64,000 bases of DNA from Candidatus Binataceae bacterium. GTDB taxonomy: Bacteria; Desulfobacterota; Binatia; Binatales; Binataceae. The position numbers and the translations under genes are program-made. Below the pieces are notes generated by a model. That model was not told the DNA's origin. It worked only from the letters and a program-made list of their open reading frames with translations, and did not search any database. This document shows positions 1 to 8,049 of this stretch, in pieces (positions within the stretch are counted from its first letter, which is position 1; each line of letters starts with the position of its first letter). The stretch is from contig DASXMJ010000052.1 in the NCBI GenBank assembly GCA_036495685.1, positions 1-64,000 on the forward strand, in the 5' to 3' direction.

Positions 1-197
1 CCTGCCGAAGAACGTGGGAAGTGGAAGTCCGACGTACGCCGCAAATCGACATATAGCGAGCAGGAGAGCGAGACCTTCATTTCACGTTTCCGGCTGCGAT
101 CCCGAAACTCGCGCTGGCCACGGATAATGAGATCATTCGCGTTTGCGTCGAGAAGAAAAAACCCGACCTGCTGCCAGCCACCGGTCGAAGAGACTGG

Positions 198-656
198 ATG
201 GCTGGCGTGTTTCAGCAACTATTAGGTGTTTACAGCGATAAAAAGAAGCTGTATACGAGCGATTACCCTGTATCGGCGGATAGATCCAACTTCGGATCCA
301 TCAAGCCAACCGGTTCCCCAGTGCTCAGCCGGGCCGTCACGCTGGTGACCGACGCCTCGGATGCGCATGCGGAGCTCAAGTTGCTTTCGACGCTCGCCAA
401 AATGGTGGTCGACGGAGTCGTGAAATCCGGCCAGCACGTTTATTTAGGAGGTCTGAAAGCCGCCTGCAAGAAGTGCGACGCATGGATCGCGAAGTACTCG
501 AACTGGCTTTACTACCACAGAACGATAACGCTGCACCTCCCCGCCAACGATCGGAGGCCCTCGGCGACCGCCGGTGTCTGGGAAAACCCGGTCGCGGCTG
601 CCTCCGTTAAAGACGCTTCCGATGTTAAGGCCAATATCTCCACATTGTTCCAGTAA
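198..656 (+). CDS. Deaminase-fold (toxin-like) protein, possibly 5'-truncated
   Basis: The protein carries a zinc-deaminase signature: His57-Ala-Glu59, then Cys90 and Cys93 in ACKKC, preceded by a strand-like VYLGG. An HxE...CxxC pair about 30 residues apart is the metal site and proton shuttle of the cytidine-deaminase fold. The flanks (HAELKLL, YLGGLKAACKKC) recall toxin and nucleic-acid deaminases more than metabolic cytidine deaminase; that subfamily call is inference. The frame stays open upstream to position 57 with no ATG, GTG or TTG, while another frame is open from position 1 and reads plausibly to about position 85. The gene may therefore once have been longer and be frameshifted. 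It lies in the decayed island beside tRNA-Arg. No immunity-like gene follows. Substrate unknown; a chance CxxC protein cannot be excluded. Confidence 0.5.
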   Translation: MAGVFQQLLGVYSDKKKLYTSDYPVSADRSNFGSIKPTGSPVLSRAVTLVTDASDAHAELKLLSTLAKMVVDGVVKSGQHVYLGGLKAACKKCDAWIAKYSNWLYYHRTITLHLPANDRRPSATAGVWENPVAAASVKDASDVKANISTLFQ

Positions 657-720
657 AGGAAGAACGAGTGCGCGCCCGCGCCAGCATAGGGGCGTCGCCG
701 CGTGTGACTGACTAACTGAC

Positions 721-727
721 AAGGAGG
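721..727 (+). promoter_or_regulatory. Shine-Dalgarno AAGGAGG for the GTG-started esterase
   Basis: A near-perfect AAGGAGG lies eight bases before the GTG at 736 and fixes that codon as the start, because no ATG is available near the conserved N-terminus. Confidence 0.7.
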
Positions 728-735
728 CAGCGACA

Positions 736-1389
736 GTGTCGTCCATCGCAGGAGAGCTCGTCACCGAGACATTCGAGTACGACGGTGGCCGGCGGGTCAG
801 GGTGTATGTCCCACCGGAGCCGCCCGAGGCGGTCGTGTTCGCCGGTGACGGTCAGTTGATCTCGCAGTGGGGCGGCGTCCTGGAGGCGGCCGATCTACTG
901 CCCACGATGATTGTCGGCGTATACGGGCTGGCCGATGAAATGTTGCGACTCCATGAGTACTCAGCAGCTCTTGACCCAGAGCGGTTCGCGGCACACGAGA
1001 AGTTCTTCGTTGACGATGTCCGCGGATGGGTGCGGTCGCGTTTCGGCGTCGCGCTGCCGAACGAACGCACCGCGGTGTTCGGTGTCTCGGCGGGTGGGGA
1101 ACTCGCGCTCGCCATTGGGCTGCGGCACCCGGACCTCTACGGTGCGATCTTCTGCGCCTCACCGGGCGGGGGTTACCGGCCGCCTGAGGTAATGCCGAGC
1201 TCGATTCCGCGCGCGTACCTCGTCGCTGGCACGCTGGAGCCGTTTTTCCTAGAGAACGCGACCCGGTGGGCGGTCGCGCTGCTCGATGCAGGTGCGGACG
1301 TCGTGATGAGCGAGCGGGTCGCGTCCCACGGCGACGCGTTTTGGGGAGAAGAGTTCCCGCTGATGGTGGCGTGGGCGTTTGGACGATGA
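736..1389 (+). CDS. Alpha/beta hydrolase, esterase D / enterochelin-esterase-like
   Basis: A 217-residue single-domain hydrolase of the PF00756 (putative esterase) type. The nucleophile elbow is GVSAGG with Ser118. The probable acid is Glu168 in AGTLEPFF and the catalytic His is His198 in SHGDAFW, giving a full triad. There is no signal peptide, so it is probably cytoplasmic. Translation starts at GTG with a strong ribosome site. It stands alone between the deaminase-like gene and the broken integrase, and is likely cargo of the same island. Substrate cannot be deduced; relatives cleave carboxylesters, S-formylglutathione or ferric-siderophore esters. Confidence 0.8.
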   Translation: MSSIAGELVTETFEYDGGRRVRVYVPPEPPEAVVFAGDGQLISQWGGVLEAADLLPTMIVGVYGLADEMLRLHEYSAALDPERFAAHEKFFVDDVRGWVRSRFGVALPNERTAVFGVSAGGELALAIGLRHPDLYGAIFCASPGGGYRPPEVMPSSIPRAYLVAGTLEPFFLENATRWAVALLDAGADVVMSERVASHGDAFWGEEFPLMVAWAFGR

Positions 1390-1491
1390 ACCGTCGCGAT
1401 GTTGGTCGGCGGTTGCGCTCCCCCCGCCGATCATACGCAGCATGCTGGCCGGCGCGGTGCAATGCGCGCCGGCCTGGGATCCAAAACCTGA

Positions 1492-1538
1492 CAGTTTTTC
1501 GGCCGCCCTCAGAGAGTGAAGGTCGGCCGAAAAAACTG
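1492..1538. repeat. Inverted repeat in front of the integrase
   Basis: Arms CAGTTTTTCGGCCG (1492-1505) and CGGCCGAAAAAACTG (1524-1538) are complementary except for one extra A/T, separated by 18 bases, and end two bases before the integrase start codon. The T-run is on the 5' side and the A-run on the 3' side of the GC core, the wrong order for an intrinsic terminator on either strand. An operator or recombinase-arm site is possible. Confidence 0.6.
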
Positions 1539-1540
1539 GT

Positions 1541-2597
1541 ATGAACCATGAGACCACAACCACAGACGACACGCCCCCGGAGGGGCGAATAACCGGCGGA
1601 CTCTTCGACGCCTTCGGGCAGCTGAGCATCCTGCCTTCGAAGTTCGCGAAAGTCCGACTCGCCGATCTCACTCACCTAGAGATTAGGACGTTTCTTCGCG
1701 AACTAGATAGAAAAGAAAACGAGTGTGGGAAAGCCCCTTCAGGCAAACACTATCAACAAGATTCTCGCCCGCGTGCGCACCATGATAAACGACGCGTTCG
1801 AGGGCGGTGAGATTGCGAGTCCGCGCAATCCGATGGGCCTCGTAAAGAATCTGACCGTCCCCGAGCGGGAAACCCACTCGTTCGAGCCCAGCGAGCTACT
1901 TCGAATCTTCTCAGTATGTAAGGTCGGCAGCGTGCACTTTACATCTTGTTAGCTTTGACCGGACTTCGACCGGGCGAGGCGCTGGCACTGGTACCAGAAC
2001 ACCTCAATTTCACGGATGGCACCATTCTGGTACGTCAGCAGTTGGTGGAGAAAGGCGAGGTGTCAGTACGGCTAAAGACCAAGGCCTCGCGGCGCAGCGT
2101 CGAGATGTTCGAGCCGGTCAAGGTAGCGCTCTTCGAGGTGATGGCAGTCAATCACCTTCGAAGCCGTTTCATCTTCTGTGGACCTATGGGACGGCCGATG
2201 CTGGAGCGCAGCGTCGGCGATCACCCATGGCGGCGGGCAATAGCGCGAGCGGGTGTCGAGTACCGCGTGCTCTACAATCTGCGCCATACTTACACGACGC
2301 TGATGATTCGCAGGAAAACCGCTGCAGTGGATAGCGCACCAGCTCGGCCACGTTGGCCTCAAGAAAATCGACGAGGTCTACGGACGCTGGACGCGCAGTC
2401 CAGAGGAAGAGCCGCTCGACCTCGACTCATTCTTCCTCCAGATCGTACGACTGCCGAATGCGGCACAACGGCTACAGAGTCTGCCAAACCCCAGCCAAAC
2501 CGCGGTTGCGGCGATCGCTAGTGCTGCGAGAAGTCTTGCACTTAGAAGGGTTTTTTCCGATGAGAGTGCCCCGGCCGGGAATCGAACCCGGACTTGA
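1541..2597 (+). pseudogene. Tyrosine recombinase (island integrase), frameshifted
   Basis: A phage-type integrase spread over several reading frames. The N-terminal SAM-like region starts at 1541 (KVRLADLTHLEIRTFLREL). It continues after a shift near 1722 (QANTINKILARVRTMINDAF), after a shift near 1925 (TGLRPGEALALVPEHL), and after a shift near 2316 (QWIAHQLGHVGLKKIDEVYG). Taken together the fragments keep all the catalytic residues: Arg in TGLRPGEA, Lys in LKTKAS, the HxxR-type NLRHTYTT, His in QLGHVG and the Tyr nucleophile in EVYGRW. The last frame runs on to a TGA at 2595, inside the neighbouring tRNA gene. It is an integrase that once inserted an island at that tRNA and has since lost function. 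Sequencing error at three sites is the alternative. Confidence 0.85.
2567..2590 (-). other. Probable attachment site (tRNA-Arg 3' end)
   Basis: The T-arm and acceptor 3' end of tRNA-Arg directly face the integrase remnant, the usual arrangement of a tRNA-targeting integrative element. The island would extend to the left, and the second att copy would lie outside the window. The exact core is inferred. Confidence 0.4.
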
Positions 2598-2638
2598 GGT
2601 TCCGGAGACCTCCGTGATGTCCTTTTCACTACCGGGGC
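2567..2638 (-). tRNA. tRNA-Arg (anticodon CCG)
   Basis: The minus strand folds into a full cloverleaf: acceptor GCCCCGG/CCGGGGC, D-stem GTGA/TCAC, anticodon stem GAGGT/ACCTC with loop CTCCGGA (anticodon CCG), and T-stem CCGGG/CCCGG with loop TTCGATT. The discriminator base is A and no CCA is encoded. It reads CGG codons. Its 3' end faces the integrase remnant. Confidence 0.95.
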
Positions 2639-2664
2639 AGAGTTTGGCGGACCTCATCAATATA

Positions 2665-3921
2665 TCAGGGTTTGGAGCCGGACAAGCACGCCTGCGCCGG
2701 ATGAGGATGAGATACGGTACCGCCCCCGCTCGCGTTAGCAGAGGAGGGGCGCATCGCAAGAAAGCGCCGTTCGACGTAACGGAAGTGCAAACCGGCGACG
2801 ATCGAGGTCGCGACTAGGACGATTGCTGACACGATCGCGAATCGCATCACGGTTGGATTCATTGCGGGCGATGGCAGAACCACCAGTTGTATTGATCTCA
2901 TCCGCGCAAGCGAATCCGGAGTGATTAGATGCAGCGCAAGCCATGCGATCGGCGCATGGAACAGATAAACGCCATACGAAATGCGCCCCAGTCCCGTAAG
3001 CGGTCGCCACGACAGCACGCGTGCCGCAATCGATGAAGGCTGGATGAAAACCGCACTTATCAAGGCCGCGGTAGCGCAAGCTTCCAGTGTGTAGCCAAAG
3101 GTTGCGCTGCGCCACGAAGCGCTCGAGGGTGTGCCGCCAGTCACAAAGGCGACGCAAAGGCTGGTAAGAACTACGAGTGTTTCCGGTAGCCAGCGCGATT
3201 CGCGCATCCGCCTCCACACCAATCGCGCCCGCCGATGCCTCAGCGATAAGGCCGCCGCGCAGCCGAGCAGAATCACACCGATGCGAGTATCAGTGGCGAA
3301 ATAGATCCAGACCGAAGAGTCTGCTGTAGGTGCGGTCAGATGGCCCCAGTTGAGCCACGAATACAACCCGATTCGATATGCGGTCAAAGTCAAAATCGCG
3401 ATCAGGCAGAACGGTAAGGCCCGCTTTACTCCCAGCCATCGCAGCACCGTCGGCCAGAAGAGATAGAATTGTTCTTCGACACACAGCGACCAGAGCACGA
3501 CGATAACATCGAAATGTGTTCCGCCGACGGCGATCTGATAATTGTAGGTGTAGGTCAGCAAGGCGGGCAGAATTCGCGGAATTGCTTTAACCTGGGGTTG
3601 GTTGAACACCACAGCTCCCACCAGCACCGCAGTCAGCATCGAGAGATATGCCGGACCTAAGCGTAAGAAACGTCGGCTGTAAAATCGCTTCAGGTTGATG
3701 GTGCCGGTGGCGGCGATTTCGCTCTGGAGAATCCAGGTGATCAGAAAGCCGCTGAGCACAAAAAAGAGATCGACGCCGTACCATCCGCGGGTGAGTTCAG
3801 ACAGAAGTGGTCCATTTGGCAACACGCTGGCGCCGACATGGAGCAGCAGCACCGGCAGTATCGCGACGCCACGTAGCCCATCAAAGGCAGGAACGTAGGC
3901 ATGGCGATTCTCGTGCGACAT
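2665..3921 (-). CDS. Acyltransferase 3 family membrane protein (OafA/YrhL-like)
   Basis: An integral membrane O-acyltransferase of about 418 residues with roughly ten hydrophobic helices. Typical family marks are VPAFDGLRGVAILPVLLLH near the N-terminus, with the conserved His after the first helix, then GVDLFFVLSGFLIT and FYSRRFLRLGPAY. Members transfer acetyl or other acyl groups to sugars of LPS, peptidoglycan or secreted glycans at the inner membrane. The ATG at 3921 is preferred because the 39 codons upstream do not fit the family. No strong ribosome site is visible. It stands next to tRNA-Arg and no glycan operon is present, so the acceptor is unknown. Confidence 0.85.
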   Translation of the reverse strand: MSHENRHAYVPAFDGLRGVAILPVLLLHVGASVLPNGPLLSELTRGWYGVDLFFVLSGFLITWILQSEIAATGTINLKRFYSRRFLRLGPAYLSMLTAVLVGAVVFNQPQVKAIPRILPALLTYTYNYQIAVGGTHFDVIVVLWSLCVEEQFYLFWPTVLRWLGVKRALPFCLIAILTLTAYRIGLYSWLNWGHLTAPTADSSVWIYFATDTRIGVILLGCAAALSLRHRRARLVWRRMRESRWLPETLVVLTSLCVAFVTGGTPSSASWRSATFGYTLEACATAALISAVFIQPSSIAARVLSWRPLTGLGRISYGVYLFHAPIAWLALHLITPDSLARMRSIQLVVLPSPAMNPTVMRFAIVSAIVLVATSIVAGLHFRYVERRFLAMRPSSANASGGGTVSHPHPAQACLSGSKP

Positions 3922-4481
3922 GAGGCAATCCAATCCAATCGCTCGTGACAAAATCCTGGGGTGCGGGTGGAGGAGGAAGCCGCCGAAGTGATCGTAACGC
4001 CGCAACTGATACGGTGTACATTTTTTTTTGCAACTCACTAGGGAGCTGCTCTGCGATTGTCAATGCATTCGCAGAAATAGCGAGATGAAGCCGCCCAGGA
4101 CTTCAACATTGCTAAATTTAGAAGAGAATCCCCGTTTTAGTCGTCCTTGTGACAAGCGAACGCCTCAGAAAAGGGCGACGTTAGCGTGGTGCAACTACGA
4201 AGTAGCTGGGTAAGTCTGTCTTGCGTCTTACCAATCGCAAAGAAAATTGGTTTTTAGAGTGGTCAAAGATCGAAAAGGAATCTCTGACCGAAGTAGGCAC
4301 GTCTTCAACCGGTTGTCTTGCCCGCTCTCAGAGTTACTTGACCCTTTTTGCGTTCGAGTGCCAATTCGCAATGAGGGCTTCATTCGAAATCGCTATCAGC
4401 CACAGTGAGTGCGAAATGATGGCGCGCCGTCAGCTCCGGTTAGAGAGTTCAGAGAATGTCGGACCCACTCTGAAGATCAGA
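3922..4481. other. Gene-free interval
   Basis: About 560 bases, visibly richer in A and T than the surroundings. A 121-codon plus-strand reading frame (4221-4586) has no recognisable domain and runs into the 3' end of the next minus-strand gene, so I do not call it. Both flanking genes are on the minus strand, so the interval should hold the promoter of the acyltransferase; no clear boxes were identified. Confidence 0.5.
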
Positions 4482-5786
4482 TCAGATGAGATTCTTGCTT
4501 CTAAGCTGCCGCACTTGTGCTCTGACCCCGGCGAGACCTTGGCGCGCATAGACGAACATCAAGCGCTCCGCACTGAAATAGCTTAATACGGGGTTCCTGA
4601 ACTTGTTGTTGAATCGCGCTCGATCACGGGGATCGATGCCGAATTCGGGCGCGAGCTTTTCTAGGATCACGCCGAGATCGAATGCCGCCGGAACCGCGAG
4701 GTAATAGTTGCCGTCGGAGAGATTGTTGATCGTGAATTCCGGCAGGAACGCCGTCGGCGAGGTCGGTGCCGCTTGTAGGTCGAAGGTTCCGGTGGCACCG
4801 AGCGCGGGCAGCCGAAGTCTGCGCAAGGCGTCTCTCGACAAGTAGCCTTTCGCTACCGGATCAATTCTCGCGATAATCGCTGCTGCGCGAATCCAGTTCA
4901 CCACCTTATATTCATTCCCCAAGGTCGGCGCTGCGTGCGCGCTCGCTTGGGTAATGACCAGCTCCGGCCCCAGACCGCGTTTCATTGATTCCGCTAGGCC
5001 AAGAATATGATGGGCGGGGGTTCGCGAATCTCCTTTGGCTCCGTAGTTGTCACTGGCGCCGTTGCCACCGAAGTTTAGTTCTTGGAACTCCGTCCCATCC
5101 GCATTCCATTGAAAGACCATGACCTTGCCCCAATCGTGCCAGATGGGCGCCGCGACTATCAGGTCCTGATTCATCGCGAGATCATCGCCGTATCGGACGA
5201 AGGCCGCGTCGCCCGACACATCGATGGTGGGCAACCCGCCGGTTCCGAGATGCCCGTACGCCATGCGATAGTCAGCCGCCAGGCTGAGCGAGCTGATGTC
5301 GTTGAATGCCTCGTGCATCGCCAGGCCGCCCGGATACGAATGATGGCCCTCGAAGACGCTGCCGGGCGCCGAATCGAACCGCTGTGGCAGATGCGGACAG
5401 GCGGTGCCATCGTCGCGGACCGGAGGGAATATTCCCGCCTCCAAACCGCCGGGGAATTCGCGCCCGTCTGCGGGATTGAGCAGGCCGGCATCCGTGAGCG
5501 CCTTGACAATCGCGGCCTTGTCCTTGCCGGTGAGATTGGCACGATGCGCAATGCAGGTGTCGGGATTGGTGAAGGCATCGAGCGTTTCACGTTTCAATTT
5601 TGGGTCGCCAACATGCTCGGCCGCCTGCTTGAGAAAACCCATCGCGGAGTTTATCAGCGGCGATTTTTCGGCGATTGCGAGCGCACCATCATTTCCAGCG
5701 CCCATGGCGGTCTGGTCTGCGCCCGAGGCGAGGGCGGACATGAACAACAACGCTGCGGCCGTCAGCCCGAGGTTTCGATTCACCAT
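4482..5786 (-). CDS. Exported HD-domain metal-dependent hydrolase-like protein
   Basis: A 434-residue protein with a signal peptide (NRNLGLTAAALLFMSALASG) and then an HD-like metal site. It has a double His at 148-149 before YPGG and His158, the signature doublet HDWGK (His217, Asp218), another His pair at 259-260 (PAHHILGLAES), and His284 in ASAHAAP. The order resembles HD phosphohydrolases (HHxYPGGLxxH, then HDxGK). Such enzymes are nearly always cytoplasmic; here the signal sequence suggests a periplasmic or secreted enzyme. The ATG at 5786 follows an AGGAG four bases upstream and sets off the signal peptide. The substrate is unknown, perhaps an extracellular nucleotide or phosphoester. 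It is followed on the same strand by nothing obviously linked. Confidence 0.65.
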   Translation of the reverse strand: MVNRNLGLTAAALLFMSALASGADQTAMGAGNDGALAIAEKSPLINSAMGFLKQAAEHVGDPKLKRETLDAFTNPDTCIAHRANLTGKDKAAIVKALTDAGLLNPADGREFPGGLEAGIFPPVRDDGTACPHLPQRFDSAPGSVFEGHHSYPGGLAMHEAFNDISSLSLAADYRMAYGHLGTGGLPTIDVSGDAAFVRYGDDLAMNQDLIVAAPIWHDWGKVMVFQWNADGTEFQELNFGGNGASDNYGAKGDSRTPAHHILGLAESMKRGLGPELVITQASAHAAPTLGNEYKVVNWIRAAAIIARIDPVAKGYLSRDALRRLRLPALGATGTFDLQAAPTSPTAFLPEFTINNLSDGNYYLAVPAAFDLGVILEKLAPEFGIDPRDRARFNNKFRNPVLSYFSAERLMFVYARQGLAGVRAQVRQLRSKNLI

Positions 5787-5838
5787 GTGGCTCCTGTCGC
5801 GGTAGAGCTTGGACTGAGAGTGAGGGCGGCGCCGCGGG

Positions 5839-6672
5839 TTACGCCGCGGCGTGGGATTCGCGGAGCATTTCGGCGTGACGACGCTCCGCCTCGGGGCGGG
5901 TTTCCTCAAGGACGGCGATCATCTGCGCGTGCACGCGGCCATTGGTCGCCACCACCTTGCCGGCATGAATATCGAGTGAGGAACCATCCATGTTGGTCAC
6001 GCGACCGCCTGCTTCCTCCACGATCAGCGCGCCGGCGGCAACATCCCAGGCCTTTAGGCCGAATTCCCAGAAGCCGTCGGTGCGGCTGCATGCCACGTAC
6101 GCAAGGTCGAGCGCGGCCGCTCCGGTCCGGCGCACGCCCTGGCAGCGCATCATGAATGCCTCCCAGAAGCACAAATAGTAGCGTCGCCGCTCGCGGCGGT
6201 CGTAGGGAAACCCGGTCGCGAGCAGCGAGGCGCTCAGCGAGTCGGTAGTGCTCACATGGATAGGCTTGCTGTTCAGCCTCGCGCCACGTCCCAGTCTGGC
6301 GGTGAACGATTCCTTTTTCAGCGCATCGTAGATCACTCCGAACTGAGTGTGCCCCCGATGCTGATATGCAATGGAAACGCAGAACTGCGGAAACCCGTGC
6401 GCGAAATTGGTCGTGCCATCCAACGGATCGATGATCCATTGATGGTCCGACTTGTGGATGCTGGCACCGCTCTCCTCCGCGAGGACGGCGTGGGTGGGAA
6501 ACGCCCGATGGATAACCTCGATGATGGCGGCTTCCGATTCGCGGTCAGCCTCGGTCACCAGATCGATCGAGTTGGACTTGCGTACGATGTTGATTCGGCT
6601 CAACCGCTTGAGATGAATTCTGCCAGCCGCGCGGGCCGCACGCAGCGCGACATTTTCGATTTCGTCGGGCAC
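5839..6672 (-). CDS. suhB: Inositol monophosphatase family protein (SuhB-like)
   Basis: A 277-residue Mg-dependent phosphatase of the IMPase fold. The metal-binding Glu is in LAEESG, the WIIDPLDGTTNFAHGFP motif supplies the Asp-x-x-Asp-Gly-Thr site, and AWDVAAGALIVEEAGG closes the active site. Length matches SuhB (about 270). The likely substrate is myo-inositol-1-phosphate or a related sugar phosphate; SuhB also has an rRNA-processing role in some bacteria. It starts about 50 bases upstream of the exported HD-domain gene on the same strand, so co-transcription is possible. Confidence 0.9.
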   Translation of the reverse strand: MPDEIENVALRAARAAGRIHLKRLSRINIVRKSNSIDLVTEADRESEAAIIEVIHRAFPTHAVLAEESGASIHKSDHQWIIDPLDGTTNFAHGFPQFCVSIAYQHRGHTQFGVIYDALKKESFTARLGRGARLNSKPIHVSTTDSLSASLLATGFPYDRRERRRYYLCFWEAFMMRCQGVRRTGAAALDLAYVACSRTDGFWEFGLKAWDVAAGALIVEEAGGRVTNMDGSSLDIHAGKVVATNGRVHAQMIAVLEETRPEAERRHAEMLRESHAAA

Positions 6673-6771
6673 GGTCCTACGACGATAGGACAGCTGCGCT
6701 ATTTATTGAAAGCGCGCGGTGCTCATCAATCGACAGATCGGCGCTGCGCAAATTTGTTCGCTGCGCAAGGT

Positions 6772-7950
6772 CTACCAGCGCGGCGTTTCACCCAGGCCGA
6801 TCTCCAGCGCTGCTTTGCCGATCAATTCGCGGGCCCGCGCGTTGGACAAGGGATGGTTCACCCCCGCGCGCACGTCGCGGAAATAACGTTCCATCGGAAA
6901 TTTCTTCAATATGCCGTGCGCCCCCACGGCCTCCATGCAACAGTCGACCGCGCGAATCGCGTTGTTGGTGGCGACGTATTTTGCCATCACCAATCGCGCC
7001 AGCCCTGCTTCGCCCTTGAACGATCCCGTTTGTGACAGGTAATCGCGCGCAACGCTCGTGTACAGGGCTCGCGATTGCGCGATCAAGGTATCCGCTTCCG
7101 CCACGGCAAACTGTATGCCGGGCAGGTACTTGATGGGACGCGGCAAGGTCAGCGGCTGGTACCGTCCGGCGAATTCCCTGGTGAATTTGAGCGCAGCGAT
7201 CGCAACTCCGGTATAGACCGCGGCGACCGAGAGGCTGAACCAGGCGAACAGCGAGATGGCCTGGCCATCTATGGGACCGACCGGCCGCGACTGTGACACG
7301 GCTATCGCGGGAACCCGTACATCTTTGATGACCAGGTCGTGACTCGCCGTCGCGCGCATGCCCATCGCGTCCCAGGTTTCGACGAGTTGGAGGCCCGGAA
7401 CGGCCCGCGGTATGAGAAAGGTAGCAGACGCCGGCGGCGAGCTGTCCTCGATAGTGGCCATCACCATGAACAGATCGATGACCGGAGAAAGACTGGTGAA
7501 AGTTTTGCGCCCGTTCAGGACGTAAAACTCGCCATCACGGTGAGCCGTGGTGGCAAAAAACCCCCAATCTCCGCCGGTTTCCGGTTCGCTGATTCCGCCC
7601 CCCAGGATTTGTTTGCCGCGTCCTATCGCATTGAGGAATAGCGACTCCTGTGGCCCCCCGGTCAGACGCTCCACCATGCTGCCCAACCCGAACAGATGCA
7701 TATTGATCGCGAGCGCGGTGGCGGCGCAGCCCTGCGCGAGCTGCTCCTGGCAAAGCACATAGTCCTCGAGGTCGGCGCCGAGGCCGCCGTGCTTCTCCGG
7801 AAGGACGAGCGCCGTGTAACCGCACTCTTTCATCCGGACGACGTTCTCTAGTGGAAAAGAGTTGTCTCGGTCGTGCTCGCCCGCTCGGGTCGCGAAGTCG
7901 GCCGCGAGTTCCGCAGCGAGACTGATCAATCTATGACGCTTTTCGGACAT
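6772..7950 (-). CDS. Acyl-CoA dehydrogenase-like flavoprotein lacking the usual catalytic Glu
   Basis: A 392-residue member of the acyl-CoA dehydrogenase superfamily: N-terminal helical domain, middle beta domain (SEPETGGDWGFFATTA), and C-terminal helices with FPMERYFRDVR. In true dehydrogenases the segment after RDAK reads IYEGTxQ, whose Glu removes the alpha proton. Here it reads VNHPLSNARARELIG (residues 364 on), with no Glu there. Superfamily members without this Glu include flavin monooxygenases of the DszC type and acyl-CoA dehydrogenases with a Glu elsewhere. The substrate may not be an acyl-CoA. It stands alone. Confidence 0.75.
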   Translation of the reverse strand: MSEKRHRLISLAAELAADFATRAGEHDRDNSFPLENVVRMKECGYTALVLPEKHGGLGADLEDYVLCQEQLAQGCAATALAINMHLFGLGSMVERLTGGPQESLFLNAIGRGKQILGGGISEPETGGDWGFFATTAHRDGEFYVLNGRKTFTSLSPVIDLFMVMATIEDSSPPASATFLIPRAVPGLQLVETWDAMGMRATASHDLVIKDVRVPAIAVSQSRPVGPIDGQAISLFAWFSLSVAAVYTGVAIAALKFTREFAGRYQPLTLPRPIKYLPGIQFAVAEADTLIAQSRALYTSVARDYLSQTGSFKGEAGLARLVMAKYVATNNAIRAVDCCMEAVGAHGILKKFPMERYFRDVRAGVNHPLSNARARELIGKAALEIGLGETPRW

Positions 7951-8049
7951 TCCTGCTCCGCAGCTGGTCGAATGCTCTACGCCGTTGGGGCTTCTTTTGC
8001 GAGACAGGATGCCACGACTCGCCGGAGCGAAGGAAGCAACTCTGGCGCG

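Noticed and set aside
1492-1538. Inverted repeat as an intrinsic terminator
   Set aside because: The T-run precedes and the A-run follows the GC core, so neither strand gives a hairpin followed by T.
797-1675. 292-codon minus-strand frame over the esterase
   Set aside because: It is antisense to a gene with a full catalytic triad and a ribosome site, and it is rich in Arg/Pro/Ala with no domain, typical of high-GC shadow frames.
2353-2817. 154-codon plus-strand frame across the tRNA gene
   Set aside because: It runs through tRNA-Arg and the acyltransferase antisense strand; the apparent coding is the reversed tRNA.
4221-4586. 121-codon frame in the AT-richer gap
   Set aside because: No recognisable domain, no ribosome site, and its end overlaps the opposite-strand HD-domain gene.
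5082-6155. 357-codon plus-strand frame over the HD-domain and IMPase genes
   Set aside because: Antisense to two well-supported genes and without a domain; a long shadow due to GC bias.
6256-7035. 259-codon plus-strand frame over IMPase and the dehydrogenase-like gene
   Set aside because: Antisense to genes with family motifs; low complexity.
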